This document shows, piece by piece, positions 42,947 to 51,151 of a DNA stretch of 64,000 nt. Under the pieces are notes generated by a model. It was not told the origin of the DNA. It did not search any database and saw only the letters and a program-made list of their open reading frames with translations. A program made the position numbers and the translations under genes. How positions within the stretch are numbered: the first letter of the stretch is position 1; each line of letters opens with the position of its first letter. The DNA comes from Roseiarcus fermentans (GTDB taxonomy: Bacteria > Pseudomonadota > Alphaproteobacteria > Rhizobiales > Beijerinckiaceae): positions 62,001-126,000 of the forward strand of contig NZ_QNRK01000014.1 of the NCBI RefSeq assembly GCF_003315135.1, in the 5' to 3' direction.

Positions 42947-43906
42947 ATGGGAAGATTCCTCACACACCGGCTGCTGCTTGCGGGGGTGTCGGCGCTGGCG
43001 CTGACAGCGGCGGCGTCGACCGAGGCGGGCGCGACGACGTTCAATTTCACCGGCCAGATCGTGCAGTGGACGGCCCCGACCACCGGCGTCTACGAGATCC
43101 TGGCCTACGGCGCGAATGGCGGCAACAACTTCAACCAGGGCGGCTTCGGCGCTGAGGCCGGCGGCGACGTCACGCTGTCCGCCGGCACGACGCTGTCGAT
43201 TCTGGTCGGAGGGGCCGGCGGAAGCGGCTCGTCCGGCGGCGGCGGCGGCGGCAGCTTCGTGTTCGGCGCCTATAGCGTGCTGGTCGCGGCCGGCGGCGGT
43301 GGCGGCGCCGGGAACGGAGTCGGCGGGCGAAACGGCTACGCCGGCACGAATTCGACCTCGGGCGGCGACGGAAGCTCCAGCGGCGGCGCGGGCGGCGTCG
43401 GCGGCAATGGCGGCAGCGGCGGTACGTCCGGCCTCGGCAGCGGCGGCGGCGGCTGGGGCTTCATGAGCGGCGGAGGGAACGGCGCGGGCGCCTCGGGCGG
43501 CCAGGGCGCCATCGGCTCGACCTCCACCGCCGCGGGCGGTGGCTACGGCGGGACTGGCGGCTTCGGCGGCGGCGGCGGCGGCGGCCGGTACGGCGGCGGC
43601 GGCGGCGGCGGCTTCTCCGGCGGCGGCGGCGGCGGCTCGTATTACCAACCGCTCTATCCCGCGAACTTCGGCGGCGGCGGCGGCGGCGGCGGCTCGTATG
43701 TCGATCCGAGCTTCACCAACGTCGTCCTGGCCGCCGGCGCCGGCTACAACAGCGGCGCCAGCTACTACAACGGCCTCGTGTCTATCAATGCGACCGGCTC
43801 CGCCGCGCCGGAGCCGGCGACCTGGGCTCTCATGGGCCTCGGCTTCGCCGGCCTCGGCTTCGTCGGCTTGCGCCGGGGCCGCAAGATCGAGCCGTCGAAG
43901 GCCTAG
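42947..43906 (+). CDS. Glycine-rich PEP-CTERM surface protein
   Basis: 319 residues; GGGGAAAGGG precedes ATG 42947. Signal peptide ends near ASTEAGA. The mature protein begins with a beta-rich 60-residue segment (FNFTGQIVQWTAPTTGVYEI), like the front of glycine-rich receptor-kinase-like/PPE-like domains. About 190 residues of Gly-rich low complexity follow (GGGG runs, GGAGG, SGGGG), then SFTNVVLAAGAGYNSGASYY and the sorting signal APEPATWALMG, hydrophobic helix, LRRGRK. Probably an extracellular matrix or surface-layer protein anchored and released by an exosortase. Upstream 42618-42946 has no supported gene. Confidence 0.82.
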   Translation: MGRFLTHRLLLAGVSALALTAAASTEAGATTFNFTGQIVQWTAPTTGVYEILAYGANGGNNFNQGGFGAEAGGDVTLSAGTTLSILVGGAGGSGSSGGGGGGSFVFGAYSVLVAAGGGGGAGNGVGGRNGYAGTNSTSGGDGSSSGGAGGVGGNGGSGGTSGLGSGGGGWGFMSGGGNGAGASGGQGAIGSTSTAAGGGYGGTGGFGGGGGGGRYGGGGGGGFSGGGGGGSYYQPLYPANFGGGGGGGGSYVDPSFTNVVLAAGAGYNSGASYYNGLVSINATGSAAPEPATWALMGLGFAGLGFVGLRRGRKIEPSKA

Positions 43907-43933
43907 CGGCGCCGCCGAACCCTATTGCAAACA

Positions 43934-43957
43934 GGGCGGCGCGCAATCGCGCCGCCC
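43934..43957 (+). terminator. 10-bp perfect GC hairpin between PEP-CTERM and sulfotransferase genes
   Basis: GGGCGGCGCG (43934-43943) and CGCGCCGCCC (43948-43957) flank a CAAT loop, 27 bases after the PEP-CTERM stop and 21 bases before the sulfotransferase ATG. No T-run follows. It probably ends the PEP-CTERM transcript or attenuates read-through. Confidence 0.6.
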
Positions 43958-43978
43958 TCATCGTCCCCACGGAGCGCC

Positions 43979-44800
43979 ATGCACAACCGCCTCCACTTCA
44001 TCTCCGGCCTGCCCCGGTCCGGATCGACCCTTCTGTCCGCGCTCCTGCGCCAGAACCCGCGCTTCATCGCCGGCATGTCGAGCCCGGTGTTCTCGCTCTT
44101 CCGAGCGATGCTGAGCGAGACCAGCAACCGCAACGAGACCGCCGTCTTCATCGACGACGAGACGCGCAAGCGCCTGCTCACCGGCGTGTTCGACGCCTAC
44201 TATCACGAGGCCGCGCCGGACACGGTGATCTTCGACACCAACCGCGGCTGGACGACCAAGCTCCCGGCCCTGGTCGAGCTTTTCCCCGACGCCAAGGTCG
44301 TCTGCTGCGTGCGCAACCCGGCCTGGGTGCTCGACAGCGTCGAGAGCCTGGTCCGTCGCAACGCCTTCGAGCTCTCCGGCATCTTCAGCTACGATTCCGG
44401 CGGCACCGTCTATTCGCGCATCGAGGGGCTGGCGTCGGCGAACGGCATGTACGGATATGCGCTGAACGCGCTGCGCGAGGCGGTCTACGGCGCGCAGTCC
44501 GACCGTCTTCTGCTCGTGCGCTACGAGAGCCTGGTCGCCAACCCGCTCGCGACGCTGGCCGCCATCTACAGCTTCACCGGCGAGGACCTCGTCCCGCACG
44601 ACCCCAAGAACATCGAGCCGAACTACGACATGATCGAGTTCGACCTCCGGCTCGGCACGCCGGGCCTGCACGACGTCGGCCGCAAGGTGTCAGCACGCGA
44701 GCGCCCGACCATCCTGCCGCCCGACCTCTTCAACCGCTATAAGGCCGACGCCTTCTGGGAGGACCTGTCGCTCATTCCGCCGACCGTCTCGGTGGTGTAG
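43979..44800 (+). CDS. Sulfotransferase family protein
   Basis: 273 residues. The 5'-phosphosulfate loop is at the N-terminus: FISGLPRSGSTLLSALLRQN, and the 3'-phosphate region VVCCVRNPAWVLDSVESLVRR supplies the expected Arg/Ser. LLVRYESLVANPLATLAAIY is the conserved Y-E-x-L region. These identify a PAPS-dependent sulfotransferase of the Sulfotransfer_3 type, transferring sulfate to a carbohydrate, lipid or small metabolite; the acceptor is unknown. CGGAG lies eight bases before ATG 43979. The preceding PEP-CTERM gene suggests, without proof, an extracellular polysaccharide context. Confidence 0.88.
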   Translation: MHNRLHFISGLPRSGSTLLSALLRQNPRFIAGMSSPVFSLFRAMLSETSNRNETAVFIDDETRKRLLTGVFDAYYHEAAPDTVIFDTNRGWTTKLPALVELFPDAKVVCCVRNPAWVLDSVESLVRRNAFELSGIFSYDSGGTVYSRIEGLASANGMYGYALNALREAVYGAQSDRLLLVRYESLVANPLATLAAIYSFTGEDLVPHDPKNIEPNYDMIEFDLRLGTPGLHDVGRKVSARERPTILPPDLFNRYKADAFWEDLSLIPPTVSVV

Positions 44801-45257
44801 CGGGCGCAGCGCCGTCCCGGGGCGCCGGCCTGTCGGGTGGTCTGAGACGGGCGGCGATTCGGGATGCGCCGGCGGGCGGGCGCCCTCGCCCGCGAGCTTT
44901 CCTCCTGAGGCGCATCGAGCCGCCTGCGGCCCAATGAACGGCCGAACCGCGGGGTCTTGCCCTGGCGCCCGGAATCCGGGAGCGAACCGCGAACTGGGAC
45001 GCCGCTCGAACCGCCGTTCGGTCCGGCCCCGGCCTCGGCGTGTCGCCTCCGGGGCTTTCGGCGCATTCGCGCTTGGCGCCCGGGTCGAGTCGGGCGGGCG
45101 CCAGAACGCGGGGCGAAGCCCTATCGCCGCGGCTTCGTCGCGTTCGTTGGCCGGCGCGATCAGAAGTCGACGCGCGTCCTGGGCGACGCCTGTGGTAGAA
45201 GTCGATCGCGGCCGGGTGGTCGTCCGGCCGTTCCGAAGCATCGCTTGAGACCTCGGG
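44801..45257. other. Gene-free stretch
   Basis: No supported gene. A faint acetyltransferase-like string (DDHPAAIDFYHR) appears in one minus-strand frame near 45190-45240 but nothing else around it supports a gene or remnant. Confidence 0.4.
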
Positions 45258-46196
45258 ATGAGTGCATTGGCAACCGTCGTCGCCCTCGTGGGCGTCGCCC
45301 TCGCATCCAGTTCCTCGCCGGCGCAGGACTCGGCCGCGGCGCGATGCGGTTCCCCGCCTCCGCCCCCGTCGGCGCGGCTCAGCCCGCCCGAAGGCTTCAC
45401 CGACAGCGACCTCGTCTTCAGCGACGACTTTTCCGGCGCGGCCCTGAACAGCGCGAACTGGGTGCCCTACGTCACCTCGAACGCCGCGAAGGGAGCGGCG
45501 TGGTGGAGCGACGGCCGCGGCGGCAGCGGCATCGGGACTTTCGTCGACTCGTACAACCTGCCGTCGCAGGTCTGCGTCGACAACGGCCTGACGCTCGGCG
45601 CGGCGCGGACCGGCGTCGTCGCGCCCGGCCCCGGCGGGGGCAAGCGGCTCTATCCGTTCACCGCCGGCGCCGTCTCGACGTATGGCAAGCAGGAATTCAC
45701 CGGCGGCACGATCCAGATCAGCATGAAGGCGCCGAACGGGCCGGGCGCCTGGCCGGCTCTCTGGCTGCTCCCCGGCAAGGGCGCGGGATCGTCCGGCGAC
45801 GTCTTCGAGATCGACATCCAGGAAGGCGGCATGACCGCCGACCGGCGCGCCGCCAACAGCCTGCTCTCCTATCACCTGCATACGCAGCGCGGCGTGTTCG
45901 GCGGCGAGGCCGACGCCGGCGTCGATCTGACGGCGGGCTACAACACCTACGCCATCGACTGGGTCCCGGGGCGGTCGATCACCTGGCGCCTGAACGGCAA
46001 GGCGATCGGCGAGGTCACCAGCGCGCAGGCGCCGATCCCGGACGCGCCGATGACGCTGATCCTCAGCAACGCGGTCGCGGGTCCCGGCGCCGCCTTCTGG
46101 CATACCGTCCCGGACGGTTCGACGCCCGCCTCGATGCCGATGCAGATCGCCGGCGTTCAGGTCTACGCGAAGGGCGGTCGGCGCGCGGCGCCGTGA
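45258..46196 (+). CDS. Secreted glycoside hydrolase family 16 protein
   Basis: 312 residues with a short N-terminal hydrophobic segment and a Pro-rich linker (GSPPPPPSARLSPP). The GH16 jelly-roll is evident from VFSDDFSGAALNSANWVPY, GAWPALWLLPG and the catalytic E-x-D-x-x-E in VFEIDIQEGG (nucleophile E184, D186, acid/base E189). SYHLHTQRGVF and YNTYAIDWVPGRSITWRLNG are standard late strands. GH16 enzymes cleave beta-1,3 or beta-1,4 glucans or galactans; here the enzyme may act on exopolysaccharide during processing. No polysaccharide gene cluster adjoins. Start ATG 45258 lacks a strong ribosome site. Confidence 0.88.
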   Translation: MSALATVVALVGVALASSSSPAQDSAAARCGSPPPPPSARLSPPEGFTDSDLVFSDDFSGAALNSANWVPYVTSNAAKGAAWWSDGRGGSGIGTFVDSYNLPSQVCVDNGLTLGAARTGVVAPGPGGGKRLYPFTAGAVSTYGKQEFTGGTIQISMKAPNGPGAWPALWLLPGKGAGSSGDVFEIDIQEGGMTADRRAANSLLSYHLHTQRGVFGGEADAGVDLTAGYNTYAIDWVPGRSITWRLNGKAIGEVTSAQAPIPDAPMTLILSNAVAGPGAAFWHTVPDGSTPASMPMQIAGVQVYAKGGRRAAP

Positions 46197-46258
46197 TCGC
46201 CGGGGCGGGGCGGTCGAGTTTGGGCACCCCGTCAGGCCAGCCTGTACGGAATCACCGG

Positions 46259-46474
46259 TCATTTGGCCCAGAAATGGAAGACTAACGCAGCGCCCGCTGC
46301 GAAGATCGTGGCCAGGGCGCTCATGCCCTGAAAAGCCAGCCGCCAGCCTTCGTAAGTCTCCAACTGGCGAAGCTGCTCGCCGCGCGGCTCGAGTCGCGGA
46401 GCCGAAGATCCCAGTTCGCCCGCTGTTCCTGTTCCGGAATCCGCGTCGTCGGGTTGCTCGCCGGTCAGTGTCAG
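46259..46474 (-). pseudogene. Small single-helix membrane ORF without a standard start
   Basis: The minus-strand frame ends ETYEGWRLAFQGMSALATIF then AAGAALVFHFWAK and TGA 46259-46261, a plausible amphipathic segment plus one membrane helix, preceded by a polar Glu/Arg-rich stretch (PRLEPRGEQLRQL). Going upstream, the frame meets TAG at 46478-46480 with no ATG, GTG or TTG in between, only CTG 46474. Either the start codon was lost or the frame is broken. No family recognised. Confidence 0.3.
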
Positions 46475-46649
46475 GTTCTACAGGATTGTCGGCGCGTCGG
46501 CGCCCTCAACAGACAAACGGGGAGCGCCCTGAGGCGGCTGCGCATGCGCTTCGAACAAGGTGCCTCGTCTGGCGCGCGCCGGACGAGGCGCTTGATTCAA
46601 CGCGGCGACCTGGGATACTGCGCGTTCGAGCGCGGAATGGGCATCCTGC

Positions 46650-47072
46650 GTGAACCCGAAATTGTGGCAATGGGACTGGCTCGGTTGGCAAGTGTTCGCT
46701 CCGATTACCCTCCCCATCGTGATCTCGGCCGCCGTGGTTTCGCTCTGGCAAATGGGCCCAAGCAGTTTTCCAATCGAGTGGGACATCGTTTTCGATGATG
46801 TAAGCCCGTGGGCTCTCTCGTTTTATTGTTTCACGCTGATATGCGTGACCATGCACGACTTCTGGCCCAGGCTGCCTTCGCATCCGGTGCTTGGAACGGG
46901 TCTGATCGCGGCGGCGGTTTCGGTTGCCGTGTATGCTTCGTTCATTGTAATTTGGCGGCATGATCCCAAGTTTCGCGTTGGAACGAATCTCTGGCAAATG
47001 ACGTTCATATTGCTGGGTGGCGTCGTGTTTTTGTGCCACCTGGCGGTGGCGAACGGCAAGAAGGCCCCATGA
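46650..47072 (+). CDS. Small integral membrane protein, unknown
   Basis: 140 residues from GTG 46650, with four hydrophobic helices: VFAPITLPIVISAAVVSLW, WALSFYCFTLICVTMHDFW, GLIAAAVSVAVYASFIVIW and MTFILLGGVVFLCHLAVA. The sequence is rich in aromatic residues and Cys and lower in GC than its neighbours. I do not recognise a family. The next small gene starts one base after its stop, indicating a two-gene unit. The region 46475-46649 has no other supported feature. Confidence 0.6.
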   Translation: MNPKLWQWDWLGWQVFAPITLPIVISAAVVSLWQMGPSSFPIEWDIVFDDVSPWALSFYCFTLICVTMHDFWPRLPSHPVLGTGLIAAAVSVAVYASFIVIWRHDPKFRVGTNLWQMTFILLGGVVFLCHLAVANGKKAP

Positions 47073-47073
47073 G

Positions 47074-47292
47074 ATGGCGGAAGAGGCAAAGACCGAGACC
47101 GCGAGGCCCCGCCCGGATCCGGCGTCCCGGAGCAGCCTCGAGCGGGAAAGCCTGGGCGCCGGCGCAGCCGGGGGAGCGACCGTCGGTTCGGTCGTCGGAT
47201 TGGTCTTCGGGTCCCCCATTATCGGAGCGCTCGTTGGGGCCGGCGTCGGAGCGGGTCTGGGTCATCTCGCCAACGCCAGGATGGGAAGGTAG
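47074..47292 (+). CDS. Small glycine-zipper-like protein
   Basis: 72 residues: a charged N-terminal third (EEAKTETARPRPDPASRSSL) followed by GAGAAGGATVGSVVGLVFGS and PIIGALVGAGVGAGLGHLA, a Gly-zipper helical hairpin typical of small membrane-interacting proteins. Begins one base after the preceding membrane-protein stop and is probably translated from the same mRNA. Function unknown; partnership with the upstream membrane protein is inferred from spacing only. Confidence 0.55.
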   Translation: MAEEAKTETARPRPDPASRSSLERESLGAGAAGGATVGSVVGLVFGSPIIGALVGAGVGAGLGHLANARMGR

Positions 47293-47418
47293 ACCACCCG
47301 CCGCGGCGCGCTCGGTCTTCGACCGCCTCGTCCGCCCCCGCGACAAAAGCCCTTTTCACCCGGACCCAAACGTCGCAGGATCGCCGGAACAGGCGACGCC
47401 GGGTCTCGCGAGGGCGCA

Positions 47419-48420
47419 ATGCGACGAAGTTGGATTTTTGCGGCGCTCGCGGCCTTTCTCGGCCTCGCCGCGCCCGCCCACGCGCTCGACAAGGTGCGCT
47501 TCGGCACCAACTGGCTGGCCGATCCGGCGGCCGGCGGGTTCTACCAGGCGGCGGCGGACGGCACGTACGAGAAATACGGCCTCGACGTGACGATCGTGCC
47601 CGGTGGGCCGCAGGCCAACGGCGGCCTGCTGCTGCTGTTCGGCAAGCTCGAATTCTTCATGGGCGGCGACATGATCGGCAATTTTCTGTCGGCGGAGGCC
47701 AATCTGCCGCTGGTCGCGGTCGCCGCCCACTTCCAGAAGAGCCCGCAGATCCTGATGTCCCACCCAAATGTCGGGCTCGACCGGTGGGAAGACCTGCCGA
47801 ACGCCAAGCCCGTCTACCTCGGCGCCGGCGCGATCAACACCTTTTACGCCTGGCTGAGGCTCGCTTACGGGTTCCGGGACGAAAATGTCAGGCCGTATAA
47901 TTTCAACTCCGCCCCGTTCATTGCCAACCCGAAGTCGATCCAGCAGGGCTACGTCACCGCCGAACCGTTCGAGATCGAGCGGCAGGGCAATTTCCGGCCG
48001 AACGTCTTCCTGTTGGCCGACTACGGCTATTCCACCTATTCGACGCTGATCGTGACGCACACGGACCTGGTCGAGAAGAGACCCGACCTCGTCCAGCGTT
48101 TCGTCGACGCTTCCGCAATCGGTTGGTACCACTATCTCTACGGCGACTCCGCCCCGGGCAACGCGGCGATCAAGCGCGACAATCCCGACATCAGCGACGA
48201 CCAGATCGCCTTTTCGCTCGCCACCCTGCGAGCCCGCGGCATCGTCGATTCGGGCGACGCCGAGACACTCGGAATCGGCGCCATGACCGACGCACGCTGG
48301 AAGGATTTTTTCGACAAGATGGTCGCCATCGGCATGGTCGACGGCCGGACCGACTACAAGAAAGCTTACACCTTGCAGTTCGTCGACAAGGGCGTCGGGC
48401 TCGACCTCAGGCCGAAGTGA
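47419..48420 (+). CDS. NMT1/THI5-like ABC substrate-binding protein
   Basis: 333 residues with signal peptide (WIFAALAAFLGLAAPAHA). The mature part is the NMT1/SsuA-like periplasmic binding fold: VRFGTNWLADPAAGGFYQAA, GTYEKYGLDVTIVPGGPQAN and GKLEFFMGGDMIGNFLSAEA, plus the hinge segment VTAEPFEIER. Relatives bind thiamine-pyrimidine precursors, sulfonates, nitrate or riboflavin precursors. No ABC permease or ATPase gene is nearby, so its transporter must be encoded elsewhere. The stop abuts the ubiV stop (convergent). Confidence 0.85.
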   Translation: MRRSWIFAALAAFLGLAAPAHALDKVRFGTNWLADPAAGGFYQAAADGTYEKYGLDVTIVPGGPQANGGLLLLFGKLEFFMGGDMIGNFLSAEANLPLVAVAAHFQKSPQILMSHPNVGLDRWEDLPNAKPVYLGAGAINTFYAWLRLAYGFRDENVRPYNFNSAPFIANPKSIQQGYVTAEPFEIERQGNFRPNVFLLADYGYSTYSTLIVTHTDLVEKRPDLVQRFVDASAIGWYHYLYGDSAPGNAAIKRDNPDISDDQIAFSLATLRARGIVDSGDAETLGIGAMTDARWKDFFDKMVAIGMVDGRTDYKKAYTLQFVDKGVGLDLRPK

Positions 48421-49359
48421 TCAGCGGACGAGCACGGGCTCGGCGCGGCTCTTGGGCAGCGTCGCCGCGCCGCAGTCGCCGAACAGGAAGCCGTTGGAGA
48501 GCGCCGCGGCGGGAGAAATCTCCCGCAGCCGGGCAAGTCCCTCCTCGCCGGAGATGCGGCCGCCGGCGGCGTCGGCGAAGGCCTTCGTGACCGCGACGAA
48601 GTCGCCGCTGTGCGGCGACAGGCGCAAGCCCGCGACGTTCGCCGCGGCGAGGCGGTCGCCGTCGCCAATCAGCGCGGCGGTGACGTGCGACAGGGTCTGG
48701 ACGCCGTTGATCGCCAAGAACTCGGCGCCGTCCATGGTTTTCGCCGACAGGCCGTCGGGATCGTTGGCGCAGATGAACTGGCAGGAGTCCTTGGTCAGCG
48801 CGTGCACGCGCGCGTGGTAGCAGCGGCTGGAGATCGCCAGCGGGACGCGGCCGTAGGCCCAGACCTCGACCTCGGCGCCGAGCGTGCGCGCGGCCTTCGC
48901 CAGAACCTCGACCGAGGCGATCGGCAGTTCCGGCGGCAGGCAGAAGCGGCGGGCGCCGCGTCGGGCGAGGAAGGCGAGCGTATTCTCGTTGTACACGTTG
49001 ACGAGCGGCCCGACCGAGAACGGCTTGTCCGGCCGCATCCAGTTCAGCAGCGTCAGATCGTCGATCTCGACCTCGCGCTCGGTCTGTTCGGCGAGTTCGC
49101 GCGCGGCGCGCCGCTCGCGCTCGAGGGTGGGCAGCGCCAGCGAGCCGAGCACCACCGTTTTGCCGCCGCTCTCGAGCCGCGCGACCACCTCCGGGATGCG
49201 ATCGGCGTAGAAGGGCAGGCGTTTCGAGCAGACGAGCTCGCCCACGACCACCCGGTCGACCGGCGCTTCGTCGGCGATTTTCGCGTAGAAGTCGACGAAG
49301 GCGTCCGCCGTCCAGTTGAACAGCAGCGGCCCGACGGTCAGCTCGAAGCGTTTGTCCAA
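48421..49359 (-). CDS. ubiV: O2-independent ubiquinone biosynthesis protein UbiV
   Basis: 312 residues of the peptidase-U32-like family, starting at TTG 49359 (DKRFELTVGPLLFNW). Four Cys that ligate the 4Fe-4S cluster in E. coli UbiV have clear counterparts: C44 (LVCSKRLPFYADR), C180 (SSRCYHAR), C193 and C197 (DSCQFICAND). With UbiU it forms the complex needed for oxygen-independent hydroxylation of the ubiquinone ring, using prephenate as oxygen donor in E. coli. Last gene of ubiT-ubiU-ubiV; separated from ubiU by 163 bases that contain a hairpin-rich repeat. Confidence 0.92.
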   Translation of the reverse strand: MDKRFELTVGPLLFNWTADAFVDFYAKIADEAPVDRVVVGELVCSKRLPFYADRIPEVVARLESGGKTVVLGSLALPTLERERRAARELAEQTEREVEIDDLTLLNWMRPDKPFSVGPLVNVYNENTLAFLARRGARRFCLPPELPIASVEVLAKAARTLGAEVEVWAYGRVPLAISSRCYHARVHALTKDSCQFICANDPDGLSAKTMDGAEFLAINGVQTLSHVTAALIGDGDRLAAANVAGLRLSPHSGDFVAVTKAFADAAGGRISGEEGLARLREISPAAALSNGFLFGDCGAATLPKSRAEPVLVR

Positions 49360-49404
49360 GGTTCCGTTTCCTTGCCTTGTGCGCCAAAGTCAGGCGTCGT
49401 GAAC

Positions 49405-49522
49405 CCTCCCCCGGGTCAAGCCGGGGGCCTGCCGCCTTCGGCGGCTGTCCCTCTCCCAAGGGGAGAGGGGGGAAACCCTTCCCCCTCAGGGGAAGGTGGC
49501 GGCGAAGCCGCCGGATGAGGGG
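49405..49522. repeat. Hairpin-rich intergenic repeat, copy 1 (within ubiU-ubiV gap)
   Basis: Five consecutive perfect or near-perfect stems fill the gap: CCCCCGG/CCGGGGG, GCCGCC/GGCGGC, CCCTCTCCC/GGGAGAGGG, CCTTCCCC/GGGGAAGG and GGCGGC/GCCGCC, ending CGGATGAGG next to the ubiU stop. The right half (GGGGAAGGTGGCG...GCCGGATGAGGG) is shared with the copy at 52670-52755. It resembles an intergenic repeat family common in Hyphomicrobiales (from memory). Confidence 0.75.
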
Positions 49523-50515
49523 TCACCGCCACGCCTTGCGATAGGCCCCTGCCGTGGTCCTCTGCCCCTCGGTCAACTCGCGCAGCGCGCTCGCGGCGAT
49601 CGGGCGGCCGGCGGCGTGGGCGTCGACCGCGGCGCGGAACTCCTTGACCACCGCGGTCGTATAGGCGCGGCTGCGCTGGCGGCCCTCGATCTTGAGCGCG
49701 GTCACGCCCGCCTCCGCGAGCTGCGGGATCAGCGCGGCCGCGTCGAGGCTGACCGGATCCTCGAACACGTGGCCCTGGTAGTCGCCGACGCGGAACGATC
49801 CCTTGCACAGGGTGGGGTAGGGCGCCGGGTCCTTCGCGCCGACACGGTGGATGGCGAATCCACCCAGCCGCGACACCAGCGCCGCGCCTTCGGCGCGATA
49901 CTCGACGTGGCTCGCGGGCGAGCAGGCGCCGTTCATGTTCGGCGACTTGCCGGTGGCGTAGGAGGAGAGCGCGCAGCGTCCCTCGGCCATCACGCACAGG
50001 CCGCCGAACACGAACACTTCGGTCTCGACGTCGATGTCGCGGTTGATCGCAGCGATCTCCTGCACCGTCAACACGCGCGGCAGCACGACGCGCCTGACGC
50101 CGAAAGATTTAGCGTAGACGCTGATCGCGTCGGCGTTGGCCGCGGCCGCCTGAACCGAGAGATGCAGGCGCAGGCCCGGTCGGCCGGCGGCGTAATCCAA
50201 GAGCCCGAGATCGGCGAGAATGACCGCGTCGGCGCCGAAGCGATGGGCGTCGTCGACCGCCTTCGACCACAGGCCGAAGGCGCCTGCGCGCGGAAAGGTG
50301 TTGATCGCCACCAGCACCTTGGCGTCGTGGCGGTGGGCGAAGGCGATCCCCTCGGCCATTTCGTCGCGCGAGAAATTCAGGCCGGGAAAGTTGCGGGCGT
50401 TGGTCTCGTCGTTGAACCCGCAGTAGATGGCATGCGCGCCGGCTTCCACCGCCGAGCGCAGCGCCGCCGGCGTTCCGGCCGGGCAGACCAGTTCGAGTTT
50501 CCTGGCTTTCGTCAT
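49523..50515 (-). CDS. ubiU: O2-independent ubiquinone biosynthesis protein UbiU
   Basis: 330 residues of the U32 family: ELVCPAGTPAALRSAVEAGA, HAIYCGFNDETNARNFPGLN, LHLSVQAAAANADAI and FVFGGLCVMAEGRCALSSYA. Cluster Cys C174, C181, C198 (NGACSPAS) and C237 (PTLCKGS) show the same spacing as the four ligands of E. coli UbiU (shifted by five). The U32 signature segment LKIEGRQRSRAYTTAVVKEFRA is intact in pieces. ATG 50515 overlaps the ubiT stop by 4 bases. UbiU-UbiV are proposed to carry out ring hydroxylation without O2. Confidence 0.93.
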   Translation of the reverse strand: MTKARKLELVCPAGTPAALRSAVEAGAHAIYCGFNDETNARNFPGLNFSRDEMAEGIAFAHRHDAKVLVAINTFPRAGAFGLWSKAVDDAHRFGADAVILADLGLLDYAAGRPGLRLHLSVQAAAANADAISVYAKSFGVRRVVLPRVLTVQEIAAINRDIDVETEVFVFGGLCVMAEGRCALSSYATGKSPNMNGACSPASHVEYRAEGAALVSRLGGFAIHRVGAKDPAPYPTLCKGSFRVGDYQGHVFEDPVSLDAAALIPQLAEAGVTALKIEGRQRSRAYTTAVVKEFRAAVDAHAAGRPIAASALRELTEGQRTTAGAYRKAWR

Positions 50516-51069
50516 TCGAACCGTCCCGTCGCTACGCGGGTGAGGGGGGCGCCCGACACCGCGCCGATGAGCGAGGCGAGCTTCTGCGCCGGGGGGGTGG
50601 CGAGCGCCGCGAGCGGCCCGAGCAGCGCGGTGGCCTCGCGCACGAGATCGAGCTCCTCGTTGTCGATGGCGTTGCGCAGCGCGACGACCGCCGCGGTGTC
50701 GCCCTCGATCGCCAGATCGCGCGAGAAAAACAGAGCGTCGCCGTCATAGGCGCCGTGCACGAGCCCGATCAGCGCCGCCAGCGGCCCGGCGATTCGCGCG
50801 TCCCAGCCGACCTCCTCGTCCCGGCGATGGGCGCTGAACTGCGGCCGCTCGGGGCGGGGCCGCATGACGAAAACGCAGGGCAGATCGGTCGGGTCGATCA
50901 GGAAGACCTTGTCCGCCTGATCGCCGAGCCGGGAAAACAGCGCCGGATGGCGCTTTCCGAGCCGGTCGGTCAGCCGCTGGCCGGCGAGCGACAGGGGCCA
51001 GAGCGGCGCGAATCGCAGCGCGAGCGCGCCGACCGCGGGGAATTGGGGGATGCTTCGGGCTTCAAACAT
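50512..51069 (-). CDS. ubiT: Ubiquinone anaerobic biosynthesis accessory factor UbiT
   Basis: 185 residues with an SCP2 sterol-carrier-like domain: DQADKVFLIDPTDLPCVFVM, DARIAGPLAALIGLVHGAYD and GDALFFSRDLAIEGDTAAVV are typical of UbiT/YhbT. SCP2 domains bind lipids, and UbiT is thought to present ubiquinone intermediates or replace UbiJ in anaerobic synthesis. First gene of the minus-strand operon; its start is 36 bases from a FNR-type box shared with the divergent ubiD-like gene. Confidence 0.88.
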   Translation of the reverse strand: MFEARSIPQFPAVGALALRFAPLWPLSLAGQRLTDRLGKRHPALFSRLGDQADKVFLIDPTDLPCVFVMRPRPERPQFSAHRRDEEVGWDARIAGPLAALIGLVHGAYDGDALFFSRDLAIEGDTAAVVALRNAIDNEELDLVREATALLGPLAALATPPAQKLASLIGAVSGAPLTRVATGRFE

Positions 51070-51104
51070 GGGCGACCATTAGTCAGATGATAGAGACGTG
51101 CGCT

Positions 51105-51118
51105 TTGATCTGTGTCAA
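51105..51118. promoter_or_regulatory. FNR/FixK-type box between ubiT and ubiD
   Basis: TTGATCTGTGTCAA matches the FNR consensus TTGAT-N4-ATCAA at 9 of 10 positions (G for A at one inner position). It is centred in the 82-base divergent gap, 35 bases from the ubiT start and 33 from the ubiD-like start, so one bound dimer could serve both directions. Strong ribosome site GGGAGGAGG follows on the plus side. Confidence 0.7.
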
Positions 51119-51151
51119 TGCGGATTGACAGAGCATACGGGAGGAGGCGGG

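Noticed and set aside
43116-43648. Alternative frames inside the Gly-rich PEP-CTERM gene giving Ala-rich or Pro-rich proteins
   Set aside because: GGC repeats read as Ala or Pro in other frames; the Gly frame alone has a signal peptide and sorting signal.
43179-43700. GGC-rich tract considered as a possible CRISPR or minisatellite
   Set aside because: The units are irregular and in frame with a Gly-rich protein; no constant repeat-spacer pattern.
45190-45240. Minus-strand string DDHPAAIDFYHR resembling the end of a GNAT domain
   Set aside because: Only about a dozen residues; nothing upstream or downstream extends the similarity.
51125-51130. TTGACA near the ubiD-like start as a -35 element
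   Set aside because: A -10 element at normal spacing would fall on the ribosome site and start codon; no such element is seen.
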